Below, one piece after another: positions 10,610 through 19,007 of a stretch of 64,000 nucleotides of DNA. Within the stretch, counting starts at the first letter, position 1. Every line of letters begins with the position of its first letter. The translations under genes and the position numbers were made by a program. The stretch comes from Clostridium massiliamazoniense (lineage in GTDB: Bacteria > Bacillota > Clostridia > Clostridiales > Clostridiaceae), in assembly GCF_001403635.1 (NCBI RefSeq), contig NZ_LN879468.1, forward strand, positions 2,018,347 through 2,082,346, read 5' to 3'. Under the pieces are notes generated by a model, which was given only the letters and a program-made list of their open reading frames with translations, ran no database searches and was not told the DNA's origin.

Positions 10610-13600
10610 ATGCCATTAAGAATTATATATGGAAGAGCTGGAACAGGAAAAACTACTTATTGTATAAATGAAATAAAAAAGAAAATAGAGAAAAAAGAAA
10701 ATAATAATTATATTCTTATTGTACCTGAGCAATTTACGTTTCAAACAGAGAATAGAATTATAGAAAATATAGGTGAGAAAGCAGTACTTAATGCAGAGGT
10801 ACTTAGTTTTAAAAGAATAGCATATAGAGTTTTTAATATATGTGGAGGATTAACTAAAAAGCTTATTAAAGATGCTGGGAAGAATATGGTGATTTATAAG
10901 GTTCTTGAGGAATTATCAGATGAAATGAAGTCCTTTGGAATTGCATCAAAAAAAGATGGATTTATAGATATAATATCTACTCTTATAAGTGAGCTAAAAA
11001 AATATGATATATCAGATGAAACTTTAGAAATAATGTTAAATGAAGTGGAAGATGAAAGCCTAAAGAGTAAAATTAGTGATATTAAAAGTATACTAGAAAG
11101 CTTTAATTATAAGTTACATAAGAGTTATATAGATGGAGAAGATCAACTAACTCTTGCCTTAGAGCATTTAAAAAATTGTGATTTATATAAGGATGCTGAA
11201 ATATGGATAGATGAATTTAATACTTTTACCCCTCAACAGATGGATATAATAGTAGAACTTATTAAAAGAGCTAAAATGGTTAATATAACTTTACCTATGG
11301 AAGAAGGAAATACTAAATTTAAAGATATTGATTTATTCAATACAAGTAAAAGTATAGAAAGAAGATTAATCAGAGCTTTAGAGGAGAATAATTTATCCTT
11401 TAAAGGTTATGTAAATTTAAATGAAGATGTTCCTTATAGATTTAAGGAAAGTGATGAGTTAGCACATTTAGAGAAACAATTATATTCTTATCCTTTTATA
11501 AGCTATGAGAAGGCACAAAAAGATATAAGATTATATAAAGCTAATAATAGTTATGAGGAAATAGAATTTATAGCAAAGGATATTTTAAGACTTATAAGAG
11601 AAGAAGGCTTTAGATATAAGGATATATCTCTTATTTGTAGAAATATAGATAGCTATGAAAAGATAACTTCTGTTATATTTGATCAATATGAAATTCCTTA
11701 TTATATAGATAAAAAGCTTGATGTTGCAAGTAATCCAATAGTTATATTAATAAATTCTGCTATAGATATAATAAATAGAAATTGGTCCTATGAAAGTGTA
11801 TTTAAATATCTTAAAAGTGGATTTATAGGTATTGAAAAAGAATATATTGATAAGTTAGAAAATTATATTTTAGCCTATGGTATTAAGGGATCTAAATGGA
11901 AAGAAGAACAATGGGAGTATTATAGTTCTAATACATTTAAAAATTCCGATATATCGGAAAAGCAAGTACAAGAATTAAACGAAATAAATGATATAAAACA
12001 TTGGGTAGAAACTCCTCTTTTATCTTTAGAAAGTAAGTGTAAAGGTAAGAAAAGTGTTAAAGAATTTTGTGTTGCATTATATGAATTCTTAGATGAAGAT
12101 TTAAATATATATGAAAAAATAGAAGAAAAAATTAACTATTTTGAGGAAAATGGTCTTACTAGAAAGACAAAGGAATATTCAACTATAATGGATATCCTTA
12201 TAGAAGTTTTAGAGCAATGTGTAGATATTCTTGGTGATGAAATAGTAGATTTAAAAGAATTTTTAAGAATAATAAATGTAGGATTCAGTAAATATGAGAT
12301 GGGTGTAGTACCAGTTGCTATAGATCAAGTGAATGTTGGTGATATAACAAGAATAAAGAGTAGAGGTGCTAGAGCAATTTATGTTGTAGGAGTTAATGAT
12401 GGTGTATTACCAGCAATTAATAAAGAAGAGGGAATATTATCAGATAGAGATAGATTAACTTTAAAAGATAAAGGAATACAACTTGCTTCTGATACTAAGA
12501 CAAAGGTTTTTGAAGAGCAATTCTTAGTTTATACTGCATTAACTATAGCTAGAGAATATTTAGTATTAACTTACCCTCTAGCAGATTTTGAAGGGAAAGC
12601 TTTAAGACCATCTATTATAATTCATAGATTGAAAAAAATATTTCCACATATGAAAGAAGAGAGTAGTGGTTTTAATTTAATAAGCAAGAAGGATGAACTT
12701 TATAATATATCTTCAAAACAACCAACCTTTAATGAATTAATAATGGCTATTAGAAAGAATTTTGATAATGAAAATATGGAGGATTATTGGAGTGATGTCT
12801 ATAGTTATTTTATTGAAGATGAAGAGTGGAGAAGAAAGCTAAACAATATAATTAAAGGACTAAAATATTCTAATTTAGAAACTATATCTTCAGCTAAAGT
12901 TAAGAGTTTATATGCTAGTGAAAATGGAAGATTTCAATTTAGTGTTTCAAAGCTTGAAAGATATGCACAGTGTCCTTTTGCTTATTATATTCAATATGGA
13001 TTAAAAGCTAAGGATAGAAAAATATATGAGTTTTCTGCACCTGATTTAGGTAGTTTTATGCATGAAATTTTAGATGAGTTTACTAATGAAGTAAAGGAAA
13101 AATCTATAGCTTGGAGTGAACTTAATCAAGAGAAGTGTAGGGAAATAGTAAATAGTTTAGTTAATAGACAATTAGAGGAGAATAAAGGGGCTATATTAAA
13201 TAGTTCTTATAGATACAAGTACTTCACTGATAGATTTAAGAGAATAATAACAAAGTCTGTTATGGTAATTGCAGAGCAAATGAAGAGGAGTAATTTTGAG
13301 GTATTCCAAAATGAATTTGCCTTTGGTGGAAATGGTGATGGAGGACAAATAAAAATAACTCTTCCTAGTGGGGAAGACATATTTTTAACTGGAAGAATAG
13401 ATAGAGTAGATAGACTAAAACTTGATGGTACAAATTATATAAGAATAATAGATTATAAATCAGGTAATCAAAATTTTGATTTAAATAGATTATTCAATGG
13501 TCTTCAAATACAGTTATTAGTTTATTTAGATATACTATTAAAAAATTCAGATAAGATAATAGGAGAACAAGCACTTCCAGGAGCTATGCTTTATTTTAAA

Positions 13601-14062
13601 ATAGATGATCCTATAATAAAAAGTAAGAAGGAATTAAGTGAAGAAGAAGTTAAAGAACTTGTATTAAAAGAATTAAAACTAGATGGTCTTATGCTTAAAG
13701 ATATTGATGTTGTTAAGTCTATGGATAGTGATATTGAATCAGAAGGATATTCTTTAATAATTCCTGCTAAAATAAATAAAGATGGGAATTTAGCTAAAAA
13801 TAAAGCTTTAATAACAGAAGAGCAATTTGAGTTAATCAGAAAATATGTAAATAAAAAAGTTATGGAACTTTCAGAGATGATGTTAAGTGGAAATATCAAT
13901 ATAGAACCTTGTAAGGAAGGGGATAGAACATTCTGTGATTATTGTTCTTATTCTCATATATGTCAGTTTGATTTATCAGTAGAAAATAACAATTATAAAA
14001 ACATAAAGAAAGAAAAAGAAGAAGTTCTTTGGAATAAAATAAAAGAAGAAGTTGAAGAGTAA
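10610..14062 (+). CDS. addB: ATP-dependent helicase/deoxyribonuclease subunit B
   Basis: A 1150-residue AddB, one half of the AddAB DNA end-resection machine, the Firmicute counterpart of RecBCD. A Walker A-like GRAGTGKTTY lies at residues 7-16. Inactivated helicase motifs fill the middle. The C-terminal PD-(D/E)XK nuclease is marked by TGRIDRVDRL and RIIDYKSG (about residues 927-955). Iron-sulfur cysteines occur at YAQCPFAY (about 786) and as CDYCSYSHIC near the C-terminus. AAAGGTG precedes the ATG. Its partner addA normally follows directly but here starts about 5 kb downstream at 19008. Confidence 0.96.
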   Translation: MPLRIIYGRAGTGKTTYCINEIKKKIEKKENNNYILIVPEQFTFQTENRIIENIGEKAVLNAEVLSFKRIAYRVFNICGGLTKKLIKDAGKNMVIYKVLEELSDEMKSFGIASKKDGFIDIISTLISELKKYDISDETLEIMLNEVEDESLKSKISDIKSILESFNYKLHKSYIDGEDQLTLALEHLKNCDLYKDAEIWIDEFNTFTPQQMDIIVELIKRAKMVNITLPMEEGNTKFKDIDLFNTSKSIERRLIRALEENNLSFKGYVNLNEDVPYRFKESDELAHLEKQLYSYPFISYEKAQKDIRLYKANNSYEEIEFIAKDILRLIREEGFRYKDISLICRNIDSYEKITSVIFDQYEIPYYIDKKLDVASNPIVILINSAIDIINRNWSYESVFKYLKSGFIGIEKEYIDKLENYILAYGIKGSKWKEEQWEYYSSNTFKNSDISEKQVQELNEINDIKHWVETPLLSLESKCKGKKSVKEFCVALYEFLDEDLNIYEKIEEKINYFEENGLTRKTKEYSTIMDILIEVLEQCVDILGDEIVDLKEFLRIINVGFSKYEMGVVPVAIDQVNVGDITRIKSRGARAIYVVGVNDGVLPAINKEEGILSDRDRLTLKDKGIQLASDTKTKVFEEQFLVYTALTIAREYLVLTYPLADFEGKALRPSIIIHRLKKIFPHMKEESSGFNLISKKDELYNISSKQPTFNELIMAIRKNFDNENMEDYWSDVYSYFIEDEEWRRKLNNIIKGLKYSNLETISSAKVKSLYASENGRFQFSVSKLERYAQCPFAYYIQYGLKAKDRKIYEFSAPDLGSFMHEILDEFTNEVKEKSIAWSELNQEKCREIVNSLVNRQLEENKGAILNSSYRYKYFTDRFKRIITKSVMVIAEQMKRSNFEVFQNEFAFGGNGDGGQIKITLPSGEDIFLTGRIDRVDRLKLDGTNYIRIIDYKSGNQNFDLNRLFNGLQIQLLVYLDILLKNSDKIIGEQALPGAMLYFKIDDPIIKSKKELSEEEVKELVLKELKLDGLMLKDIDVVKSMDSDIESEGYSLIIPAKINKDGNLAKNKALITEEQFELIRKYVNKKVMELSEMMLSGNINIEPCKEGDRTFCDYCSYSHICQFDLSVENNNYKNIKKEKEEVLWNKIKEEVEE

Positions 14063-14081
14063 AAGGTTGTCCTTGAAATTT

Positions 14082-14118
14082 AAAAAAGCAGATTCATATA
14101 GCTGAATCTGCTTTTTTC
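14082..14118 (+). terminator. addB terminator
   Basis: The stem AAAAAGCAGATTCA/TGAATCTGCTTTTT is followed by T residues, 20 bases after addB. It shows that addB is transcribed independently of the distant addA. Confidence 0.9.
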
Positions 14119-14279
14119 ATATAATAAGTGCCTAAAAACTTGAAATATAATAATTAAATTTTATTATATTCCTGTTTTAAGAACAACAATAAAAAATTTA
14201 AATTTTATGTCTTAGTACTAAATTTAATTTTTAATATTGCTATATGTATAACATTTTATTTTAAGTTTTTATAGTATTA

Positions 14280-14858
14280 TCAATCCTTATCTGAACATTG
14301 TTCGGCTTTTTTGCTAGGTATAACCCACATAATTGAAATTATTAAGCATCCTAAAAGAACAAGAATTGGAGAGATAAATGCAAGGAAGTTGACCAAAATA
14401 CTTAATACAATAGTAAGAGACATTTTTGTATTCTTATTATATACATTATATACTTTAGAATTTTTTCCATTTTCTTTAATAAGTTCATTACTTAAAAATC
14501 CATAACTTATATTAGTTAATAAAAATATAACTCCATATGTAACAGATGGTACTAAGCTATCAGTATAAGCTCCTACCCATGCAGTAACAAATGGAATAAG
14601 GGACATCCAAAATAACATTATTATACTTATCCATAAAATTTTACCGTTAACTTTGGTTGCCATATTCATTAAGTGATGATGGTTAACCCAATAAATTGCT
14701 AGTAAGAAGAAACTTAGTGCATAGACTAAAATTTGTTCTTTCATGTCCCATAATGCAGAGAATTCAGCACTATGGGGAACTTTAAGCTCTAAAACTAAAA
14801 TTGTCATAATAATTGCAATAATTGCGTCTGTAAATGATTCGAGTCTTGATTTCTCCAC
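14280..14858 (-). CDS. TMEM175 / DUF1211 family membrane protein
   Basis: 192 residues from a GTG start at 14858, which is preceded by GGAGGA at ideal spacing. An upstream in-frame ATG at 14903 lacks a site. The N-terminal segment RLESFTDAIIAIIMTILVL carries the conserved R...F(S/T)D signature of TMEM175-type potassium channels. About six hydrophobic segments follow, with WVNHHH between TM2 and TM3. Bacterial relatives conduct K+. Ion selectivity here is inferred from the family only. It is part of the opposite-strand block separating addB from addA. Confidence 0.85.
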   Translation of the reverse strand: MEKSRLESFTDAIIAIIMTILVLELKVPHSAEFSALWDMKEQILVYALSFFLLAIYWVNHHHLMNMATKVNGKILWISIIMLFWMSLIPFVTAWVGAYTDSLVPSVTYGVIFLLTNISYGFLSNELIKENGKNSKVYNVYNKNTKMSLTIVLSILVNFLAFISPILVLLGCLIISIMWVIPSKKAEQCSDKD

Positions 14859-14961
14859 GACGATTCCTCCATAATTGTCTAATATATTGAAATCTAAAAT
14901 CATTAATCTTTTTAGATTTCAATATATTATATAAAAAAATAACTTGCCTTGCAAAGATAAA

Positions 14962-15015
14962 TAAAAACCTGCCAATCAAAGTAATTTTAATGACTTTGAT
15001 TAACAGGTTTTTTAT
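14962..15015 (-). terminator. terminator of the downstream pnuC copy
   Basis: Read on the minus strand, AAAAAACCTGTTAATCAAAG pairs with CTTTGATTGGCAGGTTTTT, just after the stop codon of the pnuC copy ending at 15056. Confidence 0.8.
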
Positions 15016-15055
15016 GTTAAGCTAATTCTGATTTAACAACTAATTTAAGTATGAA

Positions 15056-15826
15056 TTATTTATTCGCAAGTTTCTTCCATACAGTTATTCCATAAATAGC
15101 ATTTAGGACGAATTGAGTCCACATAATTGCTCCAGATAATGCTGCAAATGAGAAGCTGCCAGATTCTATTATTGAAACTACATAAAGTATTATTCCAACA
15201 GAGTCTGATACTAACCAGAAGTACCAAGTTTCTTTAAATCTTCTAGTAGATACTATAACAGCAAAGATTGTTACTGTAGCAGTAAATGAGTCTATATAAA
15301 ATTCTTTATCAGGTGCTATTATCATGCCGAAGTGAGCGAATATGGTTGGTAAGTAGTAAACAAATGTACCATAACAAATCCAAATTATAATACCGAATAT
15401 AATGATGTATGACCAAGTTGATTTCTTTAAGATTTTAACTTCAATTGTTGAAGTTGTTGTATTTGTATGTTCAATACTTTGAGCACTTTTCTTCCAAGCA
15501 AAGTAACCATAAATATTCATTGGAAGCATATAAACAGTATAAAGAATTACTTCAGCATATAAGTGACGAGAGAATGAAAGTATTATATAAAAGAATACGT
15601 TTATTGTACCCCAAATATAAGTTGGTACTTCAGCTCTAGCGGTATAGATACCAGCGAAAAGTCCTGATATTGTAACAATAAATCCTAATATTGAAAGGAA
15701 TGAGAATACTGAACTCCATGAACCACCTTGTTGAAAGGCTGGTGCTATGAAAACAATAATATTTAATATTAAAAATACCACGAAAAATATTTTATGGAAT
15801 AGTGAGTATGATTTAAAAAATTTCAT
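15056..15826 (-). CDS. pnuC: PnuC-type nicotinamide riboside transporter (copy 1)
   Basis: A 256-residue integral membrane protein with about seven hydrophobic segments. PnuC hallmarks are the conserved ARAEVPTYIWGTIN segment, the LYTVYMLPMNIYGYFAWKK motif and the late ETWYFWLVSDSVGI segment. PnuC proteins take up nicotinamide riboside for NAD synthesis by facilitated diffusion coupled to intracellular phosphorylation. It is closely related to the second copy at 16371-17171. Strong AGGAGG precedes the ATG. A hairpin with a U tract sits 36 bases upstream of the start, so expression is probably attenuated. Confidence 0.88.
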   Translation of the reverse strand: MKFFKSYSLFHKIFFVVFLILNIIVFIAPAFQQGGSWSSVFSFLSILGFIVTISGLFAGIYTARAEVPTYIWGTINVFFYIILSFSRHLYAEVILYTVYMLPMNIYGYFAWKKSAQSIEHTNTTTSTIEVKILKKSTWSYIIIFGIIIWICYGTFVYYLPTIFAHFGMIIAPDKEFYIDSFTATVTIFAVIVSTRRFKETWYFWLVSDSVGIILYVVSIIESGSFSFAALSGAIMWTQFVLNAIYGITVWKKLANK

Positions 15827-15861
15827 AATGCCTCCTAAGTTTTTTAGTGTTAAATTTCCTC

Positions 15862-15896
15862 AAAAAAAAACTATAATTGTTTTGAATTATAGTTTA
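15862..15896 (-). terminator. leader terminator (attenuator candidate) upstream of pnuC copy 1
   Basis: On the minus strand the stem AAACTATAATT/AATTATAGTTT is followed by a run of nine or more T. It ends about 36 bases before the pnuC start at 15826. The previous minus-strand gene already has its own terminator at 16321-16360, so this one interrupts the pnuC leader itself. Confidence 0.65.
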
Positions 15897-16320
15897 TAAA
15901 AAACGAATTAGATAATTGCTTAATATAAATTACCAATATAAAATCTAATAACAAATGTAAATGATTACAGTAGTACCTAAATAAAAAAGGACTTAAAATA
16001 AACTTTAAAAAATTTTATATTTAGTTAATCCAGATTAATTTTCTTGAATTTTGGCAAAAAAATTTTGCAATTCTTAATTTTGAAGAAAATTAAGTTGCTT
16101 AATTTTTGCTAAATTAAAAGTTTTTATTTATTATTAGACTTTAGTTAACAATTTGTTAACCTCTAACTAAAAAAGATTTTACATTAAAGTTTAATTAATT
16201 TCAATTAAAAAATAAAAATTTATTTATTTACGAATAATTAATATTATTTATTATTAATTTATTAAATAATATTATTATTAATTATATAAATATCATGTAT
16301 ATATCTAGAATACATTAAAT
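15897..16320 (-). promoter_or_regulatory. AT-rich 5' leader of pnuC copy 1, possible cis-regulatory RNA
   Basis: About 420 bases without a gene between the pnuC copy 2 terminator and the attenuator-like hairpin of copy 1. On the minus strand, two further hairpins are readable: CTTAATTTT/AAAATTAAG (about 16072-16094) and GCAAAATTTTTTTGC (about 16055-16069). I do not recognise a known riboswitch class. Whether it binds a ligand is conjecture. Confidence 0.35.
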
Positions 16321-16360
16321 AAAAAAATAAAAGGAATTGAATAAATTTCAATTCCTTTTA
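16321..16360 (-). terminator. terminator of pnuC copy 2
   Basis: On the minus strand, AAAAGGAATTGAA/TTCAATTCCTTTT with a short loop is followed by TTATTTTTTT, 11 bases after the stop at 16371. Confidence 0.9.
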
Positions 16361-16370
16361 TTGGTATACT

Positions 16371-17171
16371 TTAACTTGCTAATTCTCCACCTGAATCAGG
16401 ATGTTCTTTTTTCTCAAGTTTTTTCCAAACTATTATTCCATAAATTGCATTTACTGTGAATTGAGTCCACATAATTGCTCCTGAAAGAGCTGTGAATGAA
16501 AAAGTACCTGATTCAAAGATAGATATAACATAAAGTAATATTCCAACAGAATCTGATAGCAACCAGAAATACCATGTTTCTTTAAATCTTTTAGTTGATA
16601 CAATAACAGCACAAATAGTTAATGTAGCTGTAAATGAATCTATAAAGAAAGTTTTATCTGGAGCTATTGTTATTCCAAATGAGCCAAGTATATTTGGTAA
16701 ATAATAAACAAAAGCACCATAAGCAATCCAGACTATTATTACAAATATAATAATGTAAGTCCAAGTAGATTTTTTTAAACTTCTAACTTCTATAGTTGAA
16801 GATGTAGTATCATCATGTTCCATATTGTTTGCACTTTTTTTCCAAGCAAAATATCCGTAGATATTCATAGGTAGCATATAAACTGTGTAAAGTATAACTT
16901 CTGCATACATATGTCTAGAAAGTGAAATGAAGATATAGAAACAAGTATTAACAATTCCCCAAGTATAAGCAGCAACTTCTGCTCTAGCAGTATAAATACC
17001 TGCCATTAACCCCGAAAGTGTTGATATTATCCCTGCAATAGATAAAATTGATAAGACTGGACTTAATGAACCAGCTTGGAATGCAGGTATAAAAAATACG
17101 ATAATATTTAACACTAAAAATACTACAAAAAATACCTTATGAAAAGGTGAATAAGATTTAAAAAAGTTCAT
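16371..17171 (-). CDS. pnuC: PnuC-type nicotinamide riboside transporter (copy 2)
   Basis: 266 residues from the ATG at 17171, where AGGAGGAAAT lies directly upstream. An in-frame start at 17216 has no site. It has the same membrane layout and motifs as copy 1 (ARAEVAAYTWGIVN, the conserved VYMLPMNIYGYFAWKK stretch, ETWYFWLLSDSVGI), with most residues identical, so the two are a tandem duplication. It differs mainly by an acidic, histidine-containing C-terminal tail (KKEHPDSGGELAS). The long upstream region has a palindrome and a repeat array. Confidence 0.88.
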   Translation of the reverse strand: MNFFKSYSPFHKVFFVVFLVLNIIVFFIPAFQAGSLSPVLSILSIAGIISTLSGLMAGIYTARAEVAAYTWGIVNTCFYIFISLSRHMYAEVILYTVYMLPMNIYGYFAWKKSANNMEHDDTTSSTIEVRSLKKSTWTYIIIFVIIVWIAYGAFVYYLPNILGSFGITIAPDKTFFIDSFTATLTICAVIVSTKRFKETWYFWLLSDSVGILLYVISIFESGTFSFTALSGAIMWTQFTVNAIYGIIVWKKLEKKEHPDSGGELAS

Positions 17172-17355
17172 ATTTCCTCCTATGTTTATCTGTTGACTAG
17201 TATCTGTAATACTCAAATCTTATATAAGTTTAAAATAAACAGACACCCGTCCTTAGATAACTTCGACTAAAATTAAGTTAAAGTTAAAACTTTATCTGAA
17301 TTAAGTCTTAGTTTGTGCGACGTATACTAAAATAAATTGATTTTAAAATATAGAT
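17172..17355 (-). promoter_or_regulatory. 5' region of pnuC copy 2 with stem-loop potential
   Basis: About 180 bases before the start codon. On the minus strand the segment contains AGATAAAGTTTTAACTTTAAC, two TTAATT elements bracketing it, and then GTTATCTAAGGACGGGTGTC. ACACCCGTC on the plus strand resembles a half-site of NiaR niacin-repressor operators as I recall them, but no matching second half-site is seen. No riboswitch class is recognised. Regulation by NAD precursors would make sense for pnuC, but this is inference. Confidence 0.35.
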
Positions 17356-17385
17356 AAGTGATATATTTGTACAAATATATCACTT
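17356..17385. repeat. 30-bp perfect palindrome
   Basis: AAGTGATATATTTGT followed by its exact reverse complement, with no loop bases between the arms. It lies between the pnuC copy 2 leader and the repeat array. It could act as a dimeric-protein operator or as a hairpin in a minus-strand transcript. Confidence 0.75.
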
Positions 17386-17463
17386 TTGTAATCATTTACA
17401 AAAGGGGAATAAATAAAAAGTAGTTTAAGACTACTTTGAAACGATAAATGAAATTAAAATTTC

Positions 17464-17668
17464 ATCTTTTGTGCATAATCATTATGATGTTTCATCTTTT
17501 GTATATAAGCTTTTAATGCTTAATCTTTTGTATATAACTTTTAAAATATTTCATCTTTTGCGTATGAACTTTACGATATCTTATCTTTTGTAATTTTAAT
17601 TTTTAATCTTTTGTGTATTAAATTTATATATTTTATCTTTTGTATAAAAACTCTTACTTTATCTTTTG
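17464..17668. repeat. eight direct copies of ATCTTTTG at about 30-bp spacing
   Basis: The octamer occurs at 17464, 17494, 17523, 17553, 17583, 17606, 17635 and 17661, with intervals of 30, 29, 30, 30, 23, 29 and 26. Most copies extend to (T/C/A)ATCTTTTGTRTAT. On the minus strand, which is the coding strand of the neighbours, it reads CAAAAGAT. The spacers are different AT-rich sequences. It is too short and too irregular for CRISPR. It looks like iterated protein-binding sites on one DNA face. Role unknown. Confidence 0.85.
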
Positions 17669-17965
17669 TATTTAAATTTTATGTAAAAAATCATTCTTAT
17701 TTAGTTAATTATGAAATAAGAATTCATAAAATTTTATCACTATCACATAAATGATTTTAGTTTATTAAAATTTTTTTCGTTAATTTTAATTTATCATTTG
17801 TAAAAATTGAATTAATAAAACGTTAATTATTAATTCAATTAGATTTTACAATATACATAATTAAATTTCAATGAAAATATATTTATTTATTATTTTCTTA
17901 AAAAATGATATTATTTTTTAAGAAAAAGAGAAAAAAATGTCTAAAATAAAAACAAAAATATATAA

Positions 17966-18022
17966 AAAAACCTGTTAAAAAATAATAAATTCAATTCAAT
18001 CTATTATTTTAACAGGTTTTTA
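17966..18022 (-). terminator. terminator of exported hypothetical
   Basis: On the minus strand, AAAAACCTGTTAAAATAATA pairs with TATTATTTTTTAACAGGTTT around an AT-rich loop and ends in T residues, next to the stop codon at 18024. Confidence 0.8.
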
Positions 18023-18023
18023 A

Positions 18024-18662
18024 TTAATTACTTACTTTTTTACATAAGAAGAATGATAATCCGTTAACTACAACTAAATTTCCATTATCAATAAATAAAG
18101 CATCTGTGTTAAATGCAGGATCTTGTAATGGAACATCATTACTACTTGGATTAACTATTATTACATTTAATGGTTCCTTAGGTAATCCTGTTTGATCATA
18201 GAAGTTAACATCATAATCTTGAGTTAAAAGATCACAAGGAATAGTCATTAATGTATAATAAGGGTTTTTTAAATTTATAGCTGAATTTTTACTGTTATCA
18301 ATAAATTCAGATTGAGATATTGTTATTGTTTTTCCTATAGGTGATGGTCCTTTAACTTGATAAGGATTTACTCCTATTTGTTTTTCAACTACCCATTTAC
18401 CTACGTAAGGCTGAACATTTGCTGGAATTGCATATTCCTTTGTTGAAGCTTGACTATCACCGTAAACAGTAGGTAAAGAAAGTGGCTTTAGACCATCAGG
18501 AAGATTTTCATCAGCATCACTATTATCATTGTAATTACCTGAATTATTGTTAACATAAACTACTTTTGAGCCAGTTATAGCTTGAGGCATAGCAACTGCA
18601 TAAGCAGTATAACAGGCTATTCCAGCTAAAACAGCAATAATTAAAACTACTAATTTTTTCAT
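18024..18662 (-). CDS. exported hypothetical protein
   Basis: A 212-residue protein of unknown function. The N-terminus (MKKLVVLIIAVLAGIACYTAYAVAMPQA) is a Sec signal peptide or anchor. A linker rich in N, D and S (residues 37-55) precedes a globular part with several YxV strands and two cysteines (one near residue 144, one in the C-terminal SFFLCKK). No catalytic motif is evident. AAAGGAAAT lies just upstream of the ATG. It is the last member of the opposite-strand block between addB and addA and has its own terminator. Confidence 0.7.
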   Translation of the reverse strand: MKKLVVLIIAVLAGIACYTAYAVAMPQAITGSKVVYVNNNSGNYNDNSDADENLPDGLKPLSLPTVYGDSQASTKEYAIPANVQPYVGKWVVEKQIGVNPYQVKGPSPIGKTITISQSEFIDNSKNSAINLKNPYYTLMTIPCDLLTQDYDVNFYDQTGLPKEPLNVIIVNPSSNDVPLQDPAFNTDALFIDNGNLVVVNGLSFFLCKKVSN

Positions 18663-18913
18663 AACTATTTCCTTTCAACCAAATTTATATTAATTATCTT
18701 TATGAGATTTAATATTCATATTAAAGTAGGTTAAAATTTATATTCTACAAAATTCATTGATAAATACTTGAATTCTATAGATGATTAAAAAATAAATTTT
18801 AACATACAAACGAATTTAATAATATAATTATAATAAAATTTGTTTACAATTTGTATACAAAAAATTTAAAAAAACGATATAAACATGTAATTTTTCTTGG
18901 AGAATCTAGAAGT

Positions 18914-18942
18914 TTGTTTAGAAAATAAGAAATGGATATAAT
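18914..18942 (+). promoter_or_regulatory. probable addA promoter
   Basis: TTGTTT (18914-18919), a 17-base spacer and TATAAT (18937-18942), 66 bases before the addA ATG. The rest of the 345-base gap between the divergent genes is plain AT-rich sequence. Confidence 0.65.
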
Positions 18943-19007
18943 ATAAATAAGAACTTTGGATATTTTTGTTACGTAAAAATGATTGTATATAAGTTAGGAG
19001 GGAGATT

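Noticed and set aside
14311-14505. A 64-codon plus-strand frame inside the TMEM175-like gene
   Set aside because: It lacks a ribosome site and is antisense to a well-supported membrane protein.
17221-17260. A NiaR operator upstream of pnuC copy 2
   Set aside because: Only one half-site-like ACACCCGTC is visible, and the inverted second half is missing. Kept as a test suggestion, not a feature.
17464-17668. A CRISPR array
   Set aside because: The repeated core is only 8-13 bases, spacing varies from 23 to 30, the spacers are low-complexity AT-rich, and no cas genes are present.
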